From Bacillota bacterium (GTDB taxonomy: Bacteria; Bacillota; Clostridia; Acetivibrionales; DTU013): DNA of 64,000 nucleotides. The stretch covers positions 117,474 through 181,473 of the forward strand of contig JAFABI010000012.1 of NCBI GenBank assembly GCA_023426125.1, read 5' to 3'. Below are positions 39,891 through 50,084 of the stretch, one piece after another (position 1 is the first letter of the stretch; each line of letters begins with the position of its first letter). Position numbers and translations under genes: made by a program. The notes below the pieces were generated by a model, which was not told the DNA's origin, made no database searches, and was given only the letters and a program-made list of their open reading frames with translations.

Positions 39891-42081
39891 TTAAATAGAA
39901 ATCAAGTCTTTCGTGTCAAAGCACAAGGAAACTGTATAGTTTCCTTCAGGCTTTGGATATTTGACACAGGCACTTCTATTTTCAGGATTGAAGCAGAAAC
40001 CCTCCTGCTGTTCTTCAAACTCGGTTCTATCCATGTATTGGGGCAGCATCCTTCCCGCTACACTGATTCTTAGGGGAGCCGAAGTCCCGCATATAACCTC
40101 CATGGCTATTTCACGGATGCTTGACCGGTAATTGCCTTCTATGATAAAGTGCAGGTCCGCATTTCCTTTTTTTGGCTGGATGGTGATGCTGGTCTTGCAA
40201 TAGATGCCTTTTAAATAGTCATTGCTAGTCCCGTCGTCCTCATACAATATGAAGCAGCCTGCCTCCCAAGGCTCCATCAGAAACTCAAGTCTTCCAGGCA
40301 TTTCCTTCTGGACGTTAAGTCTGGGGGCTGTCATAGGAATGATAGAGCCGCTCCTTATGAACACTGGTATTTTATCCAGGGGTGTTTTCACCCGTATGGT
40401 CTGTCCACCGATGTATTTTTCCCTCGTATCCCAGTCATACCAACTGCTTCCCTCGGGTAGGTAAACTTCTCTGGAAGCAGTGCCCTTTTCAAAAACGCCG
40501 GCAACGAGAAGGTATGATCCTACCATGAAGTCAAAGCTTTCTTCATATACCTTGAGGTCATGCTGGAATTCATATACCAAAGGCCTCATAACGGGAGTTC
40601 CCCGATCCGCAGCCTGGTACATCAGCGAATACAGGTAGGGTATTAGCCTGTACCGGAACTCCAGCGCCTTTCGGATATAAGAAGTGAAGGAAGGGTACAT
40701 CCAAGGCTCGGTCATCGTATTGTCGGTATTACAGGAGTGAATGCAGAATCTCGGATAGAAGGCTGCATTCTGCACCCAACGCACCAGCAGTTCGGGATCC
40801 GGCACCGGTCCATCAAAGCCCCCTACATCAATTCCCTGGTTTGCCACTCCCGACAACCCCATTCCAAGGATGGTGGAAATATTGAATTTCAAGCTCTTCC
40901 AACTGGTATAATTGTCTCCCGCCCAGGTCTGGGCATAACGCTGGATTCCCGCAAACCCTGCCCGGCTCAGGACATAGGGCCGGATATCAGGACATTCCTC
41001 CAAGACTGCCTGGTAGGCTGTATACGCCATCAGGTTGGGCAGAAGAGGCCGTAGAGCTTCCACTTCCCTTTTTTTACCTTCATAATCGCAGACAGCGCCG
41101 GGATCGTTGATTTCGTATTCGTTGTTATCATTCCATATAGAAGTGATCCCCAGCGAAATCAGCGCCGTTTTCAGATGCTTCTTCCACAACTCCCGGGCCT
41201 TCGGATTTGTAAAATCCACAAAGGAAGCCTTTCCTCCCCAATAACGGTCTACATAGGGCTGAGTCCCGCTTCGGTTCAAGATATATGCGCCATTCTTTTG
41301 AAACTCATCATAGAGAAAATGGGCCAGCAGCATACCCGGCTTTACATTGGGCGATAGAGCCATTCCTTTTTCCTTCATACGCTTCACAAATCTGGCGGGA
41401 TCTTTAAACCGTTTATCGTTCCAGTTGAAAACGTACCTTTTCCCGTCCTCTCCGGTAGTATAACCGGAAGAAATATGGAATCCATCACAGGGAATGAAAT
41501 TTTTAACCGCCTTCTCGGAAAAGGACAATATAGCCTCATCCGAATCTTTATCCAGTTCGGTGTAGTACATGGTGGAGCCCATATAACCCAGGGAATACAA
41601 AGGAGGAAGCGCCGTTTTTCCGGTCAGGTCGGTATAGCTTTCCACCACATGTTCTATCGTAGGCCCATAAAGGAAGAATAGGTCGATATCCCCTCCGTCG
41701 GCGCAAAAATAGCTGTACCTCTGCCAATATCCGCTCCTCTCACAGCCCATATCGAACTCGGAACGCCATGAGTTATGATAAAACAATCCGCATCCGCAGG
41801 GTACCTGTCTTCAGTTCCAGGTATTCCCTGTTTTCCACCGTTTCCGGCATATACGGGCTGAGCCTTTTTCTCTCTCCCATAAGTAAAGGATCCAGGCGAT
41901 CCTCCCATGCAGTCATTACCAAAGTATAGGAAGCTTCCTCCGGGAAGTCCTTCTCAAAGGTGCAGCGTATTCTCACCAGGTCCTCTTTCAGAAAAAGAAC
42001 CATGAATTTGCCCCCATCGGTTTCAATCAGAAAAACTCCGTTATTTTGCGATATTTTAGTAATACAGTTGCTGATTTTCAT
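39891..42081 (-). pseudogene. GH31 alpha-glycosidase with internal deletion and frameshift
   Basis: The C-terminal part (39891 to about 41800) is a good GH31 alpha-glucosidase/xylosidase: NSWRSEFDMG, PLYSLGYMGSTMYY, nucleophile Asp in ITSIWNDNNEYE and acid/base Asp in WAGDNYTSWKSLKFNIS. The N-terminal 98 residues (ATG 42081, RBS GGGAG) are in another frame and end at LELKTGTLRMRI. At the joint (about 41790-41800) the frame shifts and roughly 100 residues normally present between these parts of the N-terminal beta domain are missing. The remaining reading frame has no proper start or RBS, so the enzyme is probably dead unless the joint is a sequencing or assembly fault. Last gene of the CUT1 operon. 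Confidence 0.8.
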
Positions 42082-42116
42082 CGAACTTCACTCCCACACA
42101 AATAACTCCACCCCTT

Positions 42117-43178
42117 CTAAATAGGACTTATACTTCTTACAAGTGAAATTGCTTTCTCCGCCTCTGCAAAGCTTTCAACGTTTAATTCGACAATGGATTT
42201 ATGACTTGATAAAAATTCTAAATTATCTTGAATTTCTTCCAGCTTCGTCCGAAGTACAACTATTTTATCTTTTAAAACTACTTCATTTGATTTATATACT
42301 TCAATGGGACTCATTTGATTTGGATCATATTCAATTTCTATGAATTTTATTTTATTTATTGAAGCAATGGAGGGTAAAACATGTCTTCCCATGGGATGGG
42401 TATGCATGAATGAACAATCGTAATCATTTAATGCTTTTATAGTATAGGGTTTCCCAAATTCCTCATATATGGAAACAGCACACATGGTACTGGCATCTTC
42501 CGATAGATGTCCGATTGAATTACCAGGCATCCAGATTCCCCAGCCGCTCATCACTCCGCCATTTAAATACCCGATTATTTCAAGCTGATGCTTAAAGGTC
42601 CACTTTGCTGCTTCAGTACAAAATTCAAGAAGACGATGTACTTCATCAGGATAATCATAGAAATCAGTAAAAAGATCATTGCCTCTTAGCGCATTGGCTA
42701 TATCCATGGGAGATTCTCCGCCCCTCAGCGTCACGACACAGCCTGCTTCAAGGGAGCGCTCCTTCAGGTATAGCAAGCTATCCATAAGCATTCTGAAATA
42801 TTTATTTGCCGGCTCCAATGTAAGCTTATCCAAATCAGACCAGTCATTAATCACTGTATGATGGTAGCTGGTATTACCTCCAAAGGAAACCTCTCCTCCT
42901 ATAAAGGAGCTGTGCTCAGCAATACCATAATAGGGCTTAATGTCCGGGATAACATCATCCTTAAGGTCTCCCCTTTGCTGCCAATATGCTTTCTTATGCT
43001 CAATACATTTGTCAAGATATTCTTTGTACTGCTTAGGGAATTCCCAATCCTCCAGCGGTTTTGCATCGGGAATCCGGATTTCTGAAATCCCAGTGATGCG
43101 AATAAGTGCTCCCTTTTTATCGCTATTCGCAAAATCGATATTCCGAGCCAAAACTTCATCAAAATCTTTTCTTAGCAT
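42117..43178 (-). CDS. Uroporphyrinogen-decarboxylase-like protein, copy 2
   Basis: 353 aa, URO-D superfamily barrel but divergent. Visible: IPDIKPYYGIAEHSSFIGGE near 76, LTLEPANKYFRMLMD, GGESPMDIANALRG near 155, LEFCTEAAKWTF and FMHTHPMGRHVLPSI near 260, where His residues take the place of the substrate or zinc site. Encoded between the CUT1 permease and the GH31 gene, so it is expressed with a sugar importer. Relatives occur in sugar operons of Clostridia without defined activity. It could be a decarboxylase, methyltransferase or a binding protein. RBS GAGGTG is 14 bases from ATG. Confidence 0.72.
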   Translation of the reverse strand: MLRKDFDEVLARNIDFANSDKKGALIRITGISEIRIPDAKPLEDWEFPKQYKEYLDKCIEHKKAYWQQRGDLKDDVIPDIKPYYGIAEHSSFIGGEVSFGGNTSYHHTVINDWSDLDKLTLEPANKYFRMLMDSLLYLKERSLEAGCVVTLRGGESPMDIANALRGNDLFTDFYDYPDEVHRLLEFCTEAAKWTFKHQLEIIGYLNGGVMSGWGIWMPGNSIGHLSEDASTMCAVSIYEEFGKPYTIKALNDYDCSFMHTHPMGRHVLPSIASINKIKFIEIEYDPNQMSPIEVYKSNEVVLKDKIVVLRTKLEEIQDNLEFLSSHKSIVELNVESFAEAEKAISLVRSISPI

Positions 43179-43223
43179 ATAACACCTTACACCTCGCTTC
43201 TCCTTTTTTTATTCAGCAAACCA

Positions 43224-44069
43224 TCATTTCAGACCGGTTGTCGCGATTCCCTCTACGAAGTATTTCTGCGCAAAAGCGTAAATGAGTGCAACCGGAGTGA
43301 TAGAAAGAATCGATACTGAAAAGAGCTCCCCCCAGTTAATCACAGACTGATTATCGTTAAACATACGAAGTGCCAATGCAACCGTAAACTTTACGGTGGT
43401 ATTCAAATAGATCAGCTGATTCAGAAAATCATCCCAGCTCCAGATAAAGGAAAAAATCGCGATCGTAAACAACGCCGGTTTACAATTGGGCAGAATGACA
43501 GATAACAGCCGACGAGATAAGCCGCATCCGTCAACAACTGCCGCCTCTTCCAGTTCATTAGGGATCGAGCGCATAAATTGTACCATCATGTAAATGCAGA
43601 ATGCGCCGGATACCTGGCAGAAAAAGGACGGGACGACCAACGGCAAATAGCTGTCTGTCCATCCGACTTTGGAGAACATAATAAACCTAGGAATCAGAAG
43701 AATTTGCGATGGGAGTATCAGCGTCGCGATCACACAGCTGAAAAACAGCTTTTTACCCCGGAAATCCATGCGTGCAAACGGGTAGGCCGCCAAAGTACAG
43801 CTGATGACAGTTCCCACCGTAGTCAGGCCGCTGATCAAAAAAGAATTGAGAAAAAAGGTTCCAAAATTGTATGGCGGAATCGCGCTCCATGCATCCACGT
43901 AGTTCTCGAAATGCCACTTGGAAGGGAAAAACTGCGTCAGGCTGAATACTTCCTCATTGGACTTGAAACTGCCAAGCAGCATCCATATGATTGGATACAG
44001 CATGAAAGCCGTGATGAGGATCAAAAAAATATTTTTAATTAACGTTAACTTATTATTCTTCTTTTTCAT
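43224..44069 (-). CDS. CUT1 sugar ABC transporter permease (MalG type)
   Basis: 282-aa permease with six hydrophobic segments (IKNIFLILITAFMLYPIIWM first) and EAA loop ELEEAAVVDGCGLSRRLLSV near 190, ending YFVEGIATTGLK as in MalG. ATG 44069 follows AGAGGGGAT by six bases and avoids overlap with the MalF-type gene. Second permease of the importer; the operon has no ATPase, so a shared MsmX-like ATPase would power it. Confidence 0.94.
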   Translation of the reverse strand: MKKKNNKLTLIKNIFLILITAFMLYPIIWMLLGSFKSNEEVFSLTQFFPSKWHFENYVDAWSAIPPYNFGTFFLNSFLISGLTTVGTVISCTLAAYPFARMDFRGKKLFFSCVIATLILPSQILLIPRFIMFSKVGWTDSYLPLVVPSFFCQVSGAFCIYMMVQFMRSIPNELEEAAVVDGCGLSRRLLSVILPNCKPALFTIAIFSFIWSWDDFLNQLIYLNTTVKFTVALALRMFNDNQSVINWGELFSVSILSITPVALIYAFAQKYFVEGIATTGLK

Positions 44070-44085
44070 CAGGATATCCCCTCTG

Positions 44086-44991
44086 TTATTTTTCATTTTG
44101 ATAATATACCCAGTACTTGGAAGACCGGAATATCAGAACGGCTATAGCAGATACAATCAGGAACAGGATCCATGACATTGCTGAAGCATATCCCATTCGC
44201 ATCCGGACAAAGCCCTCCTGGAAAATATACAGAACGGTAAACAGCGTATTGTCCATTGGTCCGCCTTGCGTGATGATGTACCCTTGAGTGAATACCTGAA
44301 ATGCGCCAACAAGCTGCATAATCAAGTTAAACTGTATCGTCGGAGAAAGCATCGGCAAAGTAACATGAAAAAACTGCTGCGCTTTACCTACACCGTCTAC
44401 AGTAGCAGCTTCATATAAAATATTCGGTATACTTTTTAATCCGGCTATAAATACGACCATCGAGGAGCCGAACTGCCACACCGCCAATACAATTAACACC
44501 GGTAATGCGGTTTCCGGAAGACCGATCCAATTTTTTGCCGGGATTCCAAACAGCATGGCAATTGCACTTATCATTCCCGAATCACCAAATAGCTGCCGCC
44601 ACATAACCGCAACCGCAACGCTGCTGCCGATTAAAGACGGAATATAGAGCGCCGTACGGAAAAATGTCGCCCCATTCCTTAAGAGCATGGCAAGGAAAAG
44701 CGCGAAAATCAATTTCAACGGAACGCCAAATATCGCATAAATAGTTGTAACGCGCAAGGATTTCAAAAATCGCTTATCTTCCGTAAACATTCTAACATAG
44801 TTATCAAAACCAATCCATTTCCCACCGACAAGATTTGCGTTGGTAAAAGACAATTGGAGAGAACTGACAAAAGGATACAGGTAAAACAATATCATACCGA
44901 CGGTCCATAGCATCAGGAAAACATATGCCATTCTATATTCTCTTTTAAAACGGTTGCCGAGCTTTTTATTACGCAGCTTGAATACTTGCAT
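44086..44991 (-). CDS. CUT1 sugar ABC transporter permease (MalF type)
   Basis: About 301 aa; six hydrophobic segments (AYVFLMLWTVGMILFYLYPF first) and the EAA loop LYEAATVDGVGKAQQFFHVT near 210. ATG 44991 has AGGGGG 12 bases upstream; an upstream frame to 45078 extends into the intergenic region after the binding-protein stop and is unlikely. Forms the importer with the genes at 43224 and 45091. Confidence 0.93.
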   Translation of the reverse strand: MQVFKLRNKKLGNRFKREYRMAYVFLMLWTVGMILFYLYPFVSSLQLSFTNANLVGGKWIGFDNYVRMFTEDKRFLKSLRVTTIYAIFGVPLKLIFALFLAMLLRNGATFFRTALYIPSLIGSSVAVAVMWRQLFGDSGMISAIAMLFGIPAKNWIGLPETALPVLIVLAVWQFGSSMVVFIAGLKSIPNILYEAATVDGVGKAQQFFHVTLPMLSPTIQFNLIMQLVGAFQVFTQGYIITQGGPMDNTLFTVLYIFQEGFVRMRMGYASAMSWILFLIVSAIAVLIFRSSKYWVYYQNEK

Positions 44992-45090
44992 GGATTTTTC
45001 TTGCCCCCTCATAAATACATGCCTGGCACATCTGCAAAAACATTGTTCCACAAATGCGCCAGGTTCTTGTATATCCAAAAATTCAGCAGC

Positions 45091-46431
45091 TTACTTTTTA
45101 TAGGAGTCGAAAACCTTGTTGGCTTCTTCTATGTACTTTATGCCAGCTTCCTTGCTGGAGATTTTACCAAATACCGCTTCCGATACAACATTCTTAAAGG
45201 TAGTCATACGAGCCTCATCCAAGCCGAGCGGTCCCGGTAGGAATGCATGCATTGGGCTGGCGGTGATCTTGTTGATACAGTCGATGACGACCATATCATT
45301 GCGGGTCAGAAGTCCGTCTACTTTCATAACGGCTTCACGCTGCTTAACGGTCGGTAACACGCCGCGAACAGTAGTCAGGATCAATGCGGCATCTTCAGCG
45401 TTGGTGAACCAATCCAGGAATTTGAATACATCCTCCTTCACTTTTGAACCGGAATATACATTTTGAATCAAACCGGGGCGGGCGTAGTTTGCGGTTTCGC
45501 CATTCGGGCCTAGCGGGTAAGGGATCAAGCCAAGCTCGTCCGTTGTTTGAGATTGCATGGTTGCAAAAGTGCCGGTACTTTCAAGCTCCATTAAAACCTT
45601 GCCTTGTGCAACCGGCGCAGCGGTCTGAGGCTCTACTGTAAAGGACACGTCTGCGGGTAAAACACAGCCTTTAGGAAGGTTGGCAAAGTAATCGATAAAT
45701 GCGGCGACATCTTCTGCCGTACAGGTGAGACCTTCATTATCATACATATAGGGTTCAGGACGGCTCAGATAGGTATATCCGAAAGCTTCCAACGCCCAGC
45801 CTGCATAGCGGGGATCCATCACACCGCAAACAGCGCCATTGGATTTCTCTGTCACTTCTTTCCAGATTGCACTTAAATCATCCCAGGTATACTTGTCCTC
45901 GGGTATTTTAATGCCGTATTTATCTGCCAAGGCCTTGTTATATACAATACCGTATGCATTTAAGGAAGTGCTCACACCATAGACTTTGCCCTCATACGAA
46001 CATGCATTTACATAAGCCTCACTATGGCCTGACATATCAAATGCGTTGGTCATATCGGCCATAGCGTCTGAACTAATTAAAGAAGGATACCATTCGGTAA
46101 CGCTGGTAAAAATGTCAGGAGCCGTCCCCGCCGCGATCAGCGCATATAGCTTTTCCTGATAGCCTTGATAACCCATGTATTCCGGAACAACGGTTACGCC
46201 GGGATTTTTTGTCTGATATGCTTCGATTGCCTTCAAAGTCGCTTCGTTGCGCAGCTCTGAACCCCACCACGAAAAGCGGATTTCAACTTTTTTGGAAGGG
46301 GCTGCGGAATCTGTGCTTGCCGTGGCAGCGGTTGTGGGATCTGTGCTTTTAGTGCCCGTGGTAGTCGTACACCCACCTAAGATACTTACTGCCATCAGTA
46401 CAATCAGGATAAACGCGGTAATTCTTTTCAT
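45091..46431 (-). CDS. CUT1 sugar-binding lipoprotein
   Basis: Extracellular solute-binding protein family 1, 446 aa. Signal peptide ITAFILIVLMAVSI with lipobox LGGC, Thr/Ser-rich linker, then RFSWWGSELRNEATLKAIEA, the classical start of family 1 binding proteins. ATG 46431 follows AGGAGG by nine bases. First gene of the operon and divergent from the YesM/YesN pair at 46670-49975, which is the expected regulator. Substrate unknown; GH31 in the same operon suggests an alpha-linked oligosaccharide. Confidence 0.94.
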   Translation of the reverse strand: MKRITAFILIVLMAVSILGGCTTTTGTKSTDPTTAATASTDSAAPSKKVEIRFSWWGSELRNEATLKAIEAYQTKNPGVTVVPEYMGYQGYQEKLYALIAAGTAPDIFTSVTEWYPSLISSDAMADMTNAFDMSGHSEAYVNACSYEGKVYGVSTSLNAYGIVYNKALADKYGIKIPEDKYTWDDLSAIWKEVTEKSNGAVCGVMDPRYAGWALEAFGYTYLSRPEPYMYDNEGLTCTAEDVAAFIDYFANLPKGCVLPADVSFTVEPQTAAPVAQGKVLMELESTGTFATMQSQTTDELGLIPYPLGPNGETANYARPGLIQNVYSGSKVKEDVFKFLDWFTNAEDAALILTTVRGVLPTVKQREAVMKVDGLLTRNDMVVIDCINKITASPMHAFLPGPLGLDEARMTTFKNVVSEAVFGKISSKEAGIKYIEEANKVFDSYKK

Positions 46432-46669
46432 TTCACATAACCTCCTTTTTTTTTGCAATGCTTGATAATTGCGACTTGCATTTAAAATTTAACATAGTTT
46501 GCCACGAGATATCTACTGAGAAAAAACTCCAAAATCCCAGATTAGCTTACACAAATTTAATATAGCGCAACAAATCCGATGCACAAATTGACCTTCGTCA
46601 TGTTATTGTGTATAATTAATCCATAGGTAAATATAGCTTACCGAATATAAGGAGCACTGGCGTTCCACT

Positions 46670-48367
46670 ATGAATACTTTTTCATTGAAATCCATTCTGA
46701 TTGTGACGCTTACGTTTGTCATCATCATCACCAGCGCTATTCAGGGTTTATATATGTATACATCCGTTTCTGCTCAGATAGCAGACAACATGACAGACAT
46801 TGCATCCAGTACCGTCAAAGTATATGAGCAAAGCCTCAATCAATATCTAAATTCCCTGGTGTCATTAGCTGCATCCGTTAAGCGAAGTCCCATAATAGAA
46901 AGCGCTTTACGCAGTTCCAAGGATTTTCTTTCACAAAACACCGCCAACGAGAACGTTGCTTCCTATCTGGAGAATATCTCCTTTACCTGCGAGGGTATTA
47001 CAGGTACTCTTATTTTTACAGAGGAACGCGGGCTTTACAATTATGCAAAGAGCTTTGGTTTCTATGATTTTTCATTTTTGCCGGAGGAAGCACTCAAGCA
47101 AAAAATTTTGGCGGACAGCACCTCCGGTTTTGTTCCAACATTCTCCAACACTATTGTAAAATACAATTCAGCGAAAAGTATTTTCAGTTATTATACAAAG
47201 CTATATTATGGCAACCGATATATCGGCGTTGTCTGCATCCTTGTGAACAGCAATGTTTTCAAGAATGTTGTTAAAACGAGTTTGAGCAGCGGCGAGCATC
47301 TGCTGCTCGTATCAGGCGACCAATTAATATATCCTTACGGAAACACTGCCTTGAAGGAGCTTGTAGCAAATACAACACTTGATAATGGCATTCTTGTTAC
47401 CTTTGAAAACAAGACCTATCTTCTTATGCATACGATACTTACAAATGGATGGTCTATGGTAGATTTAATCCCGATGGAAAAAATCGACCGTTCCACGACC
47501 GCCCTTCTTAAGCAAATGATCCTTGGTTTTCTGCTGGCGTTTCTCCTTTACTTTGTCTGCATCTATTTTATTTCCAACATTATGGGTAAAGACCTGAGCA
47601 GTCTTACCATGAAGATGGCTACGGTCGGCATTCTTCCGCACACCAAAATGAAGCGATCCAGGATTAAGGAAATTGCAATGCTGAATCAGCAGTTCGATGA
47701 TATGACTATTCGCCTGGATGAATTGATGGACACCGTAAAAGAAGAGCAGCGGGAAATTGACAGGGGACAATTGGAGCTATTGAGAGCACAGATCAACCCG
47801 CATTTCCTCTATAACACACTGGATGCCATCAACTGGATGGCACTTGAACATGGGGCTGACGATATCAGCGGTATGGTTTCCAGTCTTGCCACAATGTTCC
47901 GCTTCAGCCTGAACTTAGGCGCGGATACGACCTTGATCGCAAACGAAATCACATATTTGGAAAAATACCTTGATATTCAGAGATATCGCTATAACAATCG
48001 ATTTATATTTAAAAAAAGCATTGATGAGTCCCTTCAGCAGCATCCCGTTCTCTGCATCGTACTTCAGCCTTTTGTGGAAAATGCGCTGCTTCACGGCCTG
48101 CGTAATACAAGGGATACCATTCAAATCTTGCTGACTGTTGTCCGACGTGATGACACGATCGTGTTTACGGTTGCAGACGATGGAAGCGGTTGTGATCCTA
48201 TCGCTATAAATGAAACCCTTATTTTACCGCAAGCAAATACAAAAAGCTATGGTATATACAACATTCACAGGCGAATCTGTTTGCGATACGGTTCGGAGTA
48301 TGGTGTTCGTTATTTGCCTGTTAATGTGGGAACTACTGTAGAAATCATAATTCCGATGGAGGAATAA
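46670..48367 (+). CDS. Sensor histidine kinase, YesM/LytS type
   Basis: Membrane sensor of 565 aa. Membrane segment one about 7-29 (ILIVTLTFVIIITSAIQGLY), extracellular sensor to about 280, segment two QMILGFLLAFLLYFVCIYFI, HAMP-like linker, then His kinase domain with phospho-acceptor His378 in INPHFLYNTLDAINWM and the ATP-binding N-box VENALLHGLR and DDGSG. YesM-type kinases sense sugars, often with a binding protein, and pair with AraC-type response regulators such as the next gene (3-base gap). Probably controls the divergent CUT1 operon. Confidence 0.95.
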   Translation: MNTFSLKSILIVTLTFVIIITSAIQGLYMYTSVSAQIADNMTDIASSTVKVYEQSLNQYLNSLVSLAASVKRSPIIESALRSSKDFLSQNTANENVASYLENISFTCEGITGTLIFTEERGLYNYAKSFGFYDFSFLPEEALKQKILADSTSGFVPTFSNTIVKYNSAKSIFSYYTKLYYGNRYIGVVCILVNSNVFKNVVKTSLSSGEHLLLVSGDQLIYPYGNTALKELVANTTLDNGILVTFENKTYLLMHTILTNGWSMVDLIPMEKIDRSTTALLKQMILGFLLAFLLYFVCIYFISNIMGKDLSSLTMKMATVGILPHTKMKRSRIKEIAMLNQQFDDMTIRLDELMDTVKEEQREIDRGQLELLRAQINPHFLYNTLDAINWMALEHGADDISGMVSSLATMFRFSLNLGADTTLIANEITYLEKYLDIQRYRYNNRFIFKKSIDESLQQHPVLCIVLQPFVENALLHGLRNTRDTIQILLTVVRRDDTIVFTVADDGSGCDPIAINETLILPQANTKSYGIYNIHRRICLRYGSEYGVRYLPVNVGTTVEIIIPMEE

Positions 48368-48370
48368 GCG

Positions 48371-49975
48371 ATGTATCGAATTCTGCTCGTTGACGATGAG
48401 GCATTTGTTTTAAACGGACTAAAAAGAGTTCTCCCCACGCTGCGCAGCGATATCGGCTGCATTGATACCGCACAGGATGGTCATGAAGCGCTTGCATTAA
48501 TGGAAGAACATCCTGCGGACATTGTTTTCACCGATATCAAGATGCCTCATATGAACGGCATTGAGATGATACGGATGCTGGTTCAACGCAATTGCCAGTG
48601 CAAGATCGTGATTCTGTCCGGATATGATGATTTTAATTATGCACAGGAAGCCATCGCCAATAATATCGGCGCTTATTTGTTAAAGCCGATCGAGCCGCAG
48701 AAGCTCAAGGAAACTCTGGATAGAATCATTGGCCGGATAGAAATCGATATTTCCCACAAGCGTTATGTCAACCAACTGGAGTGCCAGCTTTCCTCTCATA
48801 TGCCTATTTTGAAGGAAAACTTTCTATACGAACTCGCAAACGGTCATTACGATGAGGAAATGGCTCGTTTTGTTCACTTCCAGCATCATGAAGGGCATTT
48901 CAAAATCGTCCTGATGTCCCTGGATTCATATCATTCAAGCGCAAATTCTGAAGTTTTTCTTGAAAAGGAGATACAACTGGCATTATTGGAATTGTCTAAT
49001 ATCCTGCAGAGTGACATTGAAAGCTCAATTGCCAGTGTGTTCAATGTAGACTTTTTTCGCTTACGCCATCTGATATGTATGTTTTTTGAATTGAAACCGG
49101 ATCAAAATAATAATCTTCTCGAAACTCGGCTTCAATCGTTTCAGCGGAATATCCAGATCCATAATGGTATTTCTGTCTCTATGGGCGTCAGCGGGACGTT
49201 TTTTCATATAGAAGACTTCTCCATATACCTGGACCAGGCTTATTCTGCGCTTAAGCGAAAAATATTCACCGGCGAGAATTCGTTGGTCTTTTATGAAAAT
49301 GTCGTGCAAGTCTCTACCCAAAACGTATACGTCAACAATTCAAAACTAAAATCTAAAGTCTATCAGGCATTGAATGTACAGCAGGATGAACACATTCGGA
49401 GTCTGCTTCGTGCTGCAAAAAAAGAGCTGTGCGACATGGACCATTTCCCCCCGGAGATCATTAAAACAATATCCTTGGATCTTTTGAGCATCTTCTTAAT
49501 CTTCGCCTTTGAACAGGAACTGAACACAAAGGATTTGTTGTTCAACGGACAAATTCCAAGCGAAGCTCTGCTGCGTTCAGACACCTTAGATGACATTTTT
49601 TTCATTATCGAAGAAACACATATGAAAATCCAAAATCTTTTGGAAGGGCGAAACAATAGCCAAACAATTTCAATTGTCACCGCCATAAAGGAATATGTCC
49701 AAAATCATATTTCAGAAAACATTACGCTTGAGGCCCTGTCGAATGTGGTTTATCTCACGCCAAACTATATTTGCACTTTGTTTAAACGGAAAACGGGCAT
49801 GTCCTTTAAGGAATATGTTCTTCAAGCAAGGACGCAATGCGCCAGGCAGCTTCTTTCTCAAAACAAATTTAAAATCTACGAAGTAGCCTCTGCTGTCGGC
49901 TATAAAGATGTCACCTACTTCAGCAAGGTTTTTAAAAAAGAAACCGGCGTATATCCCTCTGAATACCGCCCATAA
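48371..49975 (+). CDS. AraC-type response regulator (YesN type)
   Basis: 534 aa. Receiver at 1-120: acidic pocket VDDEAF (Asp8/Asp9), phospho-acceptor Asp55 in VFTDIKMPHMNG, Lys of LLKPIEP. A middle linker of about 300 residues precedes the C-terminal AraC DNA-binding domain (ITLEALSNVVYLTPNYICTL and IYEVASAVGYKDVTYFSKVF). RBS GGAGG; directly follows the kinase, so the two form a two-component system for the divergent transporter operon. Confidence 0.95.
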   Translation: MYRILLVDDEAFVLNGLKRVLPTLRSDIGCIDTAQDGHEALALMEEHPADIVFTDIKMPHMNGIEMIRMLVQRNCQCKIVILSGYDDFNYAQEAIANNIGAYLLKPIEPQKLKETLDRIIGRIEIDISHKRYVNQLECQLSSHMPILKENFLYELANGHYDEEMARFVHFQHHEGHFKIVLMSLDSYHSSANSEVFLEKEIQLALLELSNILQSDIESSIASVFNVDFFRLRHLICMFFELKPDQNNNLLETRLQSFQRNIQIHNGISVSMGVSGTFFHIEDFSIYLDQAYSALKRKIFTGENSLVFYENVVQVSTQNVYVNNSKLKSKVYQALNVQQDEHIRSLLRAAKKELCDMDHFPPEIIKTISLDLLSIFLIFAFEQELNTKDLLFNGQIPSEALLRSDTLDDIFFIIEETHMKIQNLLEGRNNSQTISIVTAIKEYVQNHISENITLEALSNVVYLTPNYICTLFKRKTGMSFKEYVLQARTQCARQLLSQNKFKIYEVASAVGYKDVTYFSKVFKKETGVYPSEYRP

Positions 49976-50084
49976 ATGTCTGCACAGGTCACAGGCAGAC
50001 AGATTATTTTCCATGTCCTCCAGCCTGCCGCAGATCTGTTTTATGAACTGCTCACGAAGCTCTTTACATTGGCAATCTGCATGG

